A DNA stretch of 64,000 nucleotides from Mesorhizobium sp. 113-3-3 (GTDB lineage: Bacteria; Pseudomonadota; Alphaproteobacteria; Rhizobiales; Rhizobiaceae): NCBI RefSeq assembly GCF_016756495.1, contig NZ_AP023243.1, positions 5,956,501-6,020,500 of the forward strand, given 5' to 3'. Below the pieces are notes generated by a model, which was not told the DNA's origin, did not search any database, and saw only the letters and a list, made by a program, of their open reading frames with translations. Shown here piece by piece: positions 58,660 through 64,000 of the stretch (position 1 is the first letter of the stretch; every line of letters starts with the position of its first letter). The position numbers and the translations under genes were made by a program.

Positions 58660-59616
58660 ATGAAAGCGCCACTCGATCTCGATCAGTTGCAAACCTTCAT
58701 TTCAATTGCCGATACCGGCAGCTTCACGCGGGCAGCCGAAGAGGTGCTTCGCACGCAGTCGGCGGTGTCGATGCAGATGCGCCGGCTCGAGGAGCGGATC
58801 GGCAAGCCGTTGTTCGAGAAGGAGGGCCGCAACAACAAGCTGACGGAGGAAGGCGACAAGCTGCTCTCCTACGCAAGGCGGCTGCTCTACCTCAACCGCG
58901 AAACGCTCGCCGCCTTCGACGACCAGCGGCTCGAAGGGACCATCCGCATCGGCACGCCGGACGACTATGCCGACCGCTTCCTGCCGGAGATCATGGCACG
59001 CTTCACGCGCTCCAACCCGCGCGTGGAACTGACCGTCATCTGCGAGCCGACGCCGGGGCTGGTCGAGCACATCAGGCGCGGCAATCTCGACCTGGCGCTG
59101 GTGACGCACAATGATGTGCGCGGCCAGTCGGAAGTGGTGCGGCGCGAGCCGCTGCTGTGGGTCACCTCGGCCAACCATGCGACACATGAACAGGAAACGC
59201 TGCCGATGGCCTTTGGCCGGCCGAATTGCATCTGGCGGCGCGCCGCCGTCGATGTGCTGGACCAGCAGAACCGTGACTACCGCATCCTGTTCACCAGCTT
59301 CTCGGCGACCGTGATCACCGCCGCGGTGCTTTCGGGCCTGGCCATCTCGGTGCTGCCGGAATGCGCGCTCCGGCCCGGCATGCGGGTGCTGGGCGAGGCC
59401 GACGGCTTCGGCGCCCTGCCCGACTGCCGCATCGGCATCATGCGCGGCCAGACCTCTCGGCCGGAGATCGTCGACGCGCTCGCCCGCCACATCTCGGAGA
59501 GCCTGGACAACATCTCGGTGCCGCTCGTCGAAGAAGCCGGGACGTTCGATTTCGCGGCACTTGCCTACGCCAAGATCAGGCGGACAAAGGCCAACCAGAT
59601 CCTGCCGGGCTGGTAG
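58660..59616 (+). CDS. LysR-family transcriptional regulator
   Basis: A 318-residue regulator. The winged helix (TFISIADTGSFTRAAEEVLR then TQSAVSMQMRRLEERIGKPL) is at about residues 11-50. The effector domain contains IRIGTPDDYADRFLPEIMAR and VISVLPECAL-like LAISVLPECALRPGM. It is divergent from the DUF1127 gene and convergent with the GGDEF-EAL gene, with only 7 bases between the stop codons. It may control the DUF1127 gene; the effector is unknown. Confidence 0.88.
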   Translation: MKAPLDLDQLQTFISIADTGSFTRAAEEVLRTQSAVSMQMRRLEERIGKPLFEKEGRNNKLTEEGDKLLSYARRLLYLNRETLAAFDDQRLEGTIRIGTPDDYADRFLPEIMARFTRSNPRVELTVICEPTPGLVEHIRRGNLDLALVTHNDVRGQSEVVRREPLLWVTSANHATHEQETLPMAFGRPNCIWRRAAVDVLDQQNRDYRILFTSFSATVITAAVLSGLAISVLPECALRPGMRVLGEADGFGALPDCRIGIMRGQTSRPEIVDALARHISESLDNISVPLVEEAGTFDFAALAYAKIRRTKANQILPGW

Positions 59617-59623
59617 GCGGGTC

Positions 59624-61840
59624 TCAGGCGCGGGCAGTGGCCTGACCGCCCTGCTCGCCGGGCAAAGCCAGGCCCGGCAGGCCAAGTAACTGAACCGGCT
59701 CGAGCGGCGGTGACAGCAGGTAGCCTTGCAATTGATGGCAACCCATGCCGACGAGCAATGCCTTCTGCTCCTCGGTCTCGACGCCTTCGGCGGTGACATC
59801 GACGTCGAGCGCGATGGCAAGGTCGATCAGCGCATTGACGATTGCCGTCGAATTGCCCTCGGTGCCGAGCAGGCGCACGAAGGAACGGTCGATCTTGAGC
59901 TTGTCGATCGCATGGCGCCGCAGATAGCTCAGCGACGAATAGCCGGTGCCGAAATCGTCGAGCACGATGCCGATGCCGGCCTGGCGCAGAGCCGCCAGGG
60001 CCGCCGCGGTCATATCGCTGTTTTCCAGGAGGACGTTTTCGGTGATCTCGAGTTGCAGACGTGCCGGCGCGAGGCCGGTCTCGGCAAGGATCGCCGCGAC
60101 CATTGCGGGAAACCCGGCGTCGCGCAGTTGCAGCGGCGACACATTGACCGCCACCCATGGTAGCGCCGTGCGAACGGCGAACCTGCAGGCTTCCAGCAGC
60201 ACCCATTTGCCGAGTTCGCCGATCATGCCGCGTTCCTCGGCGATGGCAATGAACTGCGCCGCCGGTAGGGCGCCATGGACTTCGTGGCTCCAGCGGATCA
60301 GTGCCTCCGCGCCAAGGATCGCCCGGCCGTCAGCGGCAAACACAGGCTGATAGTTGAGCTTGATACCGGTGCCGCCGATCAGCGCCTTGCGCAGTTCGCT
60401 TTCGACCTTGCGCTTGCGCAGCAGCAGATCGTCCATGTCGCCGGCAAAGACCTGGTAGCGGCCGCGACCATTTTTCTTGGCCTCGTAAAGCGCGATGTCG
60501 GCCTTGCGCAAGAGATCGTCGGCGTCGGCCTCGGGCCCTGTCGACAAGGCGATGCCGATGCTGGCACTGACAAAGACTTGGTCGTCCATCAGTTTGAACG
60601 GTTCGCGCAACCGTTGCTGCAGTCGCTCCGACACATCCTCGGCATCGCGCACGCCGTGGATGTCGATGAGAATGACGGCGAACTCATCGCCGCCAAGCCG
60701 CGCCACGGTATCGACATCGCGAATGGTCCGTTGCAGCCTGGCCGCGGTCTGGCGCACCAGTTCGTCGCCAGCCGGATGACCGAGTGTATCGTTGACATGT
60801 TTGAAGCGGTCGATATCGAGGTAGAGCAGCGCGACCTTGGCGGCATCATGGCCGGCGATCAGCAGGGCGCGGCGCAGCCGGTCCTCGAACAGCGCTCGGT
60901 TGGGCAGGCCTGTAAGCGTATCGTGAAAGGCAAGATACTGGGCTTCGTTGCGGCTGGTCTGCAGCGCCGTGGATGCGCGGCGCAGACGCCGCAGTAGAAA
61001 TGCCAGCACGCCCGCCGCGAGGAGCATCGCGACGATCAAGGCCGGGCCAGCCTTGCGTATCAGCGTCAGGCCGGGTCGCTCCTGATCCCAAGCGATATAG
61101 CCCAGGATAACGCCACGCGAATCAAGCAGCGGAATGGCCGCCGAGCCTGTCGGTTGCGACAGCGACAGGAGATGCGCGCCATCCAGCAGATATTTCCGGG
61201 CGATCTTGTCGATAACCGTGTCGTTGATGAACTCGACGGAGACATGAAGATATTCGCTGCCCCGCGCCTGGGTGACGCGGTCGGAGCTCGGTATCAGCGG
61301 CATGATGCTGAGGATGGCCGGCTTGCCGCCGAGCGATATTAGATCCTCGGCAACCATCTTGACCGGACCGCCGCCCCCAGTCTCCTCCGGCGGCCGGGCG
61401 ATCAGGCCACGCAGCTTTTCGATGGTGGATCGCAAGGCGGTTTCGTCCTCGGCATAGAGGTCCGGCGCCACCACCTTTCCCTCACGCATGACGTGGATGG
61501 GACGGTTGGCATCATCCAGCACGTAGACGCGGTTGTGGCCGTAGTAGGAGTACATCCAGACACTGAGGTTTTCGGCCATCCACGTCTGATTGCCTGATTT
61601 GGCATTGGTGACGGCATCGTCCCAGACCGAGACACTCTCCTGCTCGCGTTCGACGGCGGCGATCTGGTCCTGCAAGCCATTGGCGAAGAATACCTTTTGG
61701 CGTTCAAGCGAAACGTGGTCAGCCTGCACGGCGGCGTAGAACCCAAATCCCACGAACATGACGAGCGCGAAGGCGGCAAGCGCCAGCACGGTCAGCGTGA
61801 CCTGATACGTCAATGGGCTCCGATGTGCGCGTGTGCTCAT
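59624..61840 (-). CDS. CHASE4-GGDEF-EAL cyclic-di-GMP signalling protein
   Basis: A 738-residue membrane sensor. The first membrane helix (VTLTVLALAAFALVMFVGFG) is followed by a CHASE4-type periplasmic domain (NQTWMAENLSVWMYSYYGHN, REGKVVAPDLYA). A second helix near residue 270 precedes the GGDEF domain with intact ARLGGDEFAVILI and the EAL domain with ILGAEALIRWSHE and VLDDFGTGYSSLSYL. Both catalytic signatures look intact, so it could make and degrade c-di-GMP. It senses an unknown periplasmic signal. Confidence 0.92.
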   Translation of the reverse strand: MSTRAHRSPLTYQVTLTVLALAAFALVMFVGFGFYAAVQADHVSLERQKVFFANGLQDQIAAVEREQESVSVWDDAVTNAKSGNQTWMAENLSVWMYSYYGHNRVYVLDDANRPIHVMREGKVVAPDLYAEDETALRSTIEKLRGLIARPPEETGGGGPVKMVAEDLISLGGKPAILSIMPLIPSSDRVTQARGSEYLHVSVEFINDTVIDKIARKYLLDGAHLLSLSQPTGSAAIPLLDSRGVILGYIAWDQERPGLTLIRKAGPALIVAMLLAAGVLAFLLRRLRRASTALQTSRNEAQYLAFHDTLTGLPNRALFEDRLRRALLIAGHDAAKVALLYLDIDRFKHVNDTLGHPAGDELVRQTAARLQRTIRDVDTVARLGGDEFAVILIDIHGVRDAEDVSERLQQRLREPFKLMDDQVFVSASIGIALSTGPEADADDLLRKADIALYEAKKNGRGRYQVFAGDMDDLLLRKRKVESELRKALIGGTGIKLNYQPVFAADGRAILGAEALIRWSHEVHGALPAAQFIAIAEERGMIGELGKWVLLEACRFAVRTALPWVAVNVSPLQLRDAGFPAMVAAILAETGLAPARLQLEITENVLLENSDMTAAALAALRQAGIGIVLDDFGTGYSSLSYLRRHAIDKLKIDRSFVRLLGTEGNSTAIVNALIDLAIALDVDVTAEGVETEEQKALLVGMGCHQLQGYLLSPPLEPVQLLGLPGLALPGEQGGQATARA

Positions 61841-61969
61841 GCTTCCTTGGCCAGCTGCGTTGCGCGGCAGTCAACTAAACTAGGCTTAAGATCGCGATAA
61901 GATTGCGTTATGACATGCGGGCGACGCCGGCGCCTTGACGTGCGGCGCCAACCGGCCCCCAATCGACCG

Positions 61970-63535
61970 ATGAGCGAAGCAGCATCCGAATCACGCACCA
62001 ACGCCACCGAATACACGGTGAGCGAGATCTCCGGCGCACTGAAGCGCACGGTCGAGGACGTCTTCGGCAATGTGCGGGTGCGCGGCGAAATCTCCGGCTA
62101 TCGCGGCCCGCATTCCTCCGGCCATGCCTATTTCGCGCTGAAGGACGACCGCGCCCGGCTCGACGCCGTGGTGTGGAAGGGCACGATGAGCCGGCTGAAA
62201 TTCCGCCCCGAGGAAGGGATGGAGGTGATCGCCACCGGCAAGCTCACCACCTACCCCGGCAAGTCCAACTACCAGATCGTCATCGACAATCTGGAGCCGG
62301 CCGGCGCCGGCGCGCTGATGGCGCTGCTGGAAGAGCGCAAGCGCCGGCTGCAGGCGGAAGGGCTTTTCGACGCCGGCCGCAAGCGCCGGCTGCCCTTTAT
62401 GCCGCGCGTCATCGGCGTCGTCACCTCGCCGACCGGGTCCGTCATCCGCGACATCATCCACCGTATCAAGGACCGCTTTCCGCTGCATGTGCTGGTCTGG
62501 CCGGTGCGTGTGCAGGGCGAGACGTCAGGCGTGGAAGTGACCTATGCCGTCAACGGCTTCAACGCGCTGGCCTGGGATGGCGCCATCCAGCGCCCCGATC
62601 TCTTGATCGTCGCGCGCGGCGGCGGCAGCCTCGAGGACCTCTGGGGCTTCAACGACGAAGCGCTGGCCCGCGCCGTCGCGGCCTCCGGCATTCCGGTGAT
62701 TTCGGCTGTCGGTCACGAAACCGACTGGACATTGATCGACCTCGTCGCGGATGTGCGGGCGCCGACACCGACGGGCGCGGCCGAAATCGCCGTGCCGGTG
62801 AAGGCCGACCTCGAAGCGACGCTGGCCAGCCTCGGCGCGCGGCTCAAGGCCGCTGTGCTGCGCAATTTCGAACGCAAGCGGCAGGCCGCGCGTGCGGCGG
62901 CGCGCGCACTGCCCTCGCCCGATCAATTGCTGGCACTACCGCGCCGGCGCCTCGACGAGGCGACATCCAGGCTCGGCCGCGGCCTGTCCGTGAGCGTCGA
63001 TCGCAAGCGGGCGCGCCTCCAGGGCCAAAGGCTGACGCCGGCGACGCTGTCGCGGCGCATCAACGAGGCCCGCACGCTGACCGGGCGTGACCTTGCCCGC
63101 GCGCAGGCGGCGTTCTTTGCCATTGTGCGCGAACGGCGCGCACGCTTCGCGCGCACCGCGACGCGGCTGTCGCCCGCGCCGATCGCACGCCGGCAGAAAC
63201 TGCAAGGGGATGCTCTGGCGGCCCTCGCCAGGCGGCAGGATCGGGTCATCTCGCTGCGGCTCGAGCGCCTGCGCGGCCAGTTGAGCCAGGCCGAACGGCT
63301 CTTGACCACGCTGTCGCACAAGGCCGTGCTCGCGCGCGGCTTCGCGCTGGTGAAGGATGCCGACGGCGCCGTCATCAAGCAGGCGGCCGACGTGGCATCG
63401 GGGATGGCGCTTTCGCTGGAGTTCGCCGACGGCACGGCGGATGCGGTGGCAACCAGCGGTGCGGCAAGGCCGAAGCCGGCTGCCAGGCCGGCGGCCAAGG
63501 CGAAGGAACCCGGCAATCAGGGGTCGCTGTTCTGA
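61970..63535 (+). CDS. xseA: Exodeoxyribonuclease VII large subunit
   Basis: A 521-residue nuclease subunit. The N-terminal OB domain has [20 protein letters not shown] and [20 protein letters not shown]. The catalytic domain has [36 protein letters not shown] and [21 protein letters not shown] helical coiled region (residues about 290-450) and a short C-terminal part follow. ATG 61970 begins the conserved part; the small subunit XseB is encoded elsewhere. It ends with a basic tail ([20 protein letters not shown]). It degrades single-stranded DNA. Confidence 0.93.
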   Translation: MSEAASESRTNATEYTVSEISGALKRTVEDVFGNVRVRGEISGYRGPHSSGHAYFALKDDRARLDAVVWKGTMSRLKFRPEEGMEVIATGKLTTYPGKSNYQIVIDNLEPAGAGALMALLEERKRRLQAEGLFDAGRKRRLPFMPRVIGVVTSPTGSVIRDIIHRIKDRFPLHVLVWPVRVQGETSGVEVTYAVNGFNALAWDGAIQRPDLLIVARGGGSLEDLWGFNDEALARAVAASGIPVISAVGHETDWTLIDLVADVRAPTPTGAAEIAVPVKADLEATLASLGARLKAAVLRNFERKRQAARAAARALPSPDQLLALPRRRLDEATSRLGRGLSVSVDRKRARLQGQRLTPATLSRRINEARTLTGRDLARAQAAFFAIVRERRARFARTATRLSPAPIARRQKLQGDALAALARRQDRVISLRLERLRGQLSQAERLLTTLSHKAVLARGFALVKDADGAVIKQAADVASGMALSLEFADGTADAVATSGAARPKPAARPAAKAKEPGNQGSLF

Positions 63536-63537
63536 CC

Positions 63538-64000
63538 ATGACCGACAATCCGAACCATCTGGCCACGCCATCGGGCAAGCCTCGCGCGCGCAGCTTCGGC
63601 ATCGGCTTCGACGGAACGCCCGGGCCGTTCAACGCGATCACCGACGTGCCGGGCGTCGCGGTCGGCTATGCGACGCTGATTTCAGGCGATGGCGCGCTGG
63701 TCGTCGGCAAGGGACCGATGCGCACCGGTGTCACCGCGATCCTGCCAAGACCGCTAGCCGACCTGGCTACGCCGGTCTTCGCCGGCATTTTCAGCCAGAA
63801 CGGCAATGGTGAGCTGACCGGCTCGCACATCATCGAGGAAACCGGCGCTTTCAACTTCCCGATCACCATCACCAACACGCATTCCTGCGGCGTTTCACGC
63901 GATGGCACGCTGCGCTGGATGAACCAGGTGCTGCCGGCCGCGGTCGACAGCGCCTGGGGCCTGCCGGTGGCGGCGGAAACCTATGACGGGTTTCTCAACG
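63538..64000 (+). CDS. P1-family peptidase (DmpA/L-aminopeptidase-like), cut by window edge
   Basis: The first 154 residues are visible, starting two bases after the xseA stop. The family opening is clear: GTPGPFNAITDVPGVAVGYA, RTGVTAILPRP and NGNGELTGSHIIEETGAFNF with the ELTGS box. ITITNTHSCGVSRDGT follows. P1 peptidases are self-cleaving; the autocleavage site lies beyond the window. They act as aminopeptidases, often on D- or beta-amino acid peptides. The frame runs to the window end. Confidence 0.88.
   Translation, partial: MTDNPNHLATPSGKPRARSFGIGFDGTPGPFNAITDVPGVAVGYATLISGDGALVVGKGPMRTGVTAILPRPLADLATPVFAGIFSQNGNGELTGSHIIEETGAFNFPITITNTHSCGVSRDGTLRWMNQVLPAAVDSAWGLPVAAETYDGFLN

Overview
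The window looks like chromosome of an alphaproteobacterium of the order Rhizobiales, most likely Mesorhizobium or a close relative. Pointers are the high GC content, the short HisG paired with HisZ, plant-type GshA, DUF3422 and DUF1127 proteins, palindromic intergenic elements of rhizobial type, and an integrase beside the 3' end of guaA, a known integration site of Mesorhizobium integrative and conjugative elements (ICEs). Genus assignment is an inference.

Layout. 1-6967: a sugar-type catabolic operon on the minus strand (RbsA/B/C-like ABC importer, lactonase-like amidohydrolase, SDR dehydrogenase, N-terminal half of a split transketolase) with a divergent LysR regulator. About 7000-17170: a decayed ICE. 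Read in its own direction it holds an integrase next to guaA, an orphan HipB-like antitoxin with a frameshifted hipA stub, an AlpA-type directionality factor, ardC, a parB gene fused in frame to the tail of trbL, then trbF, trbG, trbI and a DUF2274 gene, and finally remnants of a glycosyltransferase and a nitronate monooxygenase. Most transfer genes (relaxase, coupling protein, trbB-E, trbJ) are absent from the window.

17171-25094: core genes guaA, MTA/SAH nucleosidase, a PaaI-type thioesterase, tspO, an RsmB-type rRNA methyltransferase, aqpZ and katG. oxyR is divergent from katG. 26166-31692: a polar-amino-acid-type ABC importer cotranscribed with an isopenicillin-N-synthase-like oxygenase, facing a nucleoside hydrolase and a TetR regulator across a perfect 14-bp palindrome. 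31737-36259: a membrane protein, a LysR regulator, a ChaA-type antiporter and an acyl-CoA synthetase. 36452-39779: hisG-hisZ-hisS. 40028-43500: small exported or membrane proteins, tag, an L,D-transpeptidase and folD.

43683-51936: alpha-hydroxyacid oxidation. glcD, an ASCH-domain gene, glcE and glcF form one operon. A FadR/LldR-type regulator and lldD lie nearby, and similar operator-like sequences occur at both loci. 51974-64000: a metallophosphatase, a 46-residue small protein, a class I amidotransferase, rsmE, gshA, a DUF937 protein with a repeated NPLGK motif, DUF1127, a LysR regulator, a CHASE4-GGDEF-EAL protein, xseA and the start of a P1-family peptidase.

The most notable observation is a structured leader present once upstream of ardC and once upstream of parB in the ICE remnant. 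It has an outer stem, an inner stem with two compensatory base-pair changes between the copies, an invariant 28-nt spacing and a Shine-Dalgarno touching the stem. The parB::trbL chimera records the deletion that probably disabled the element.
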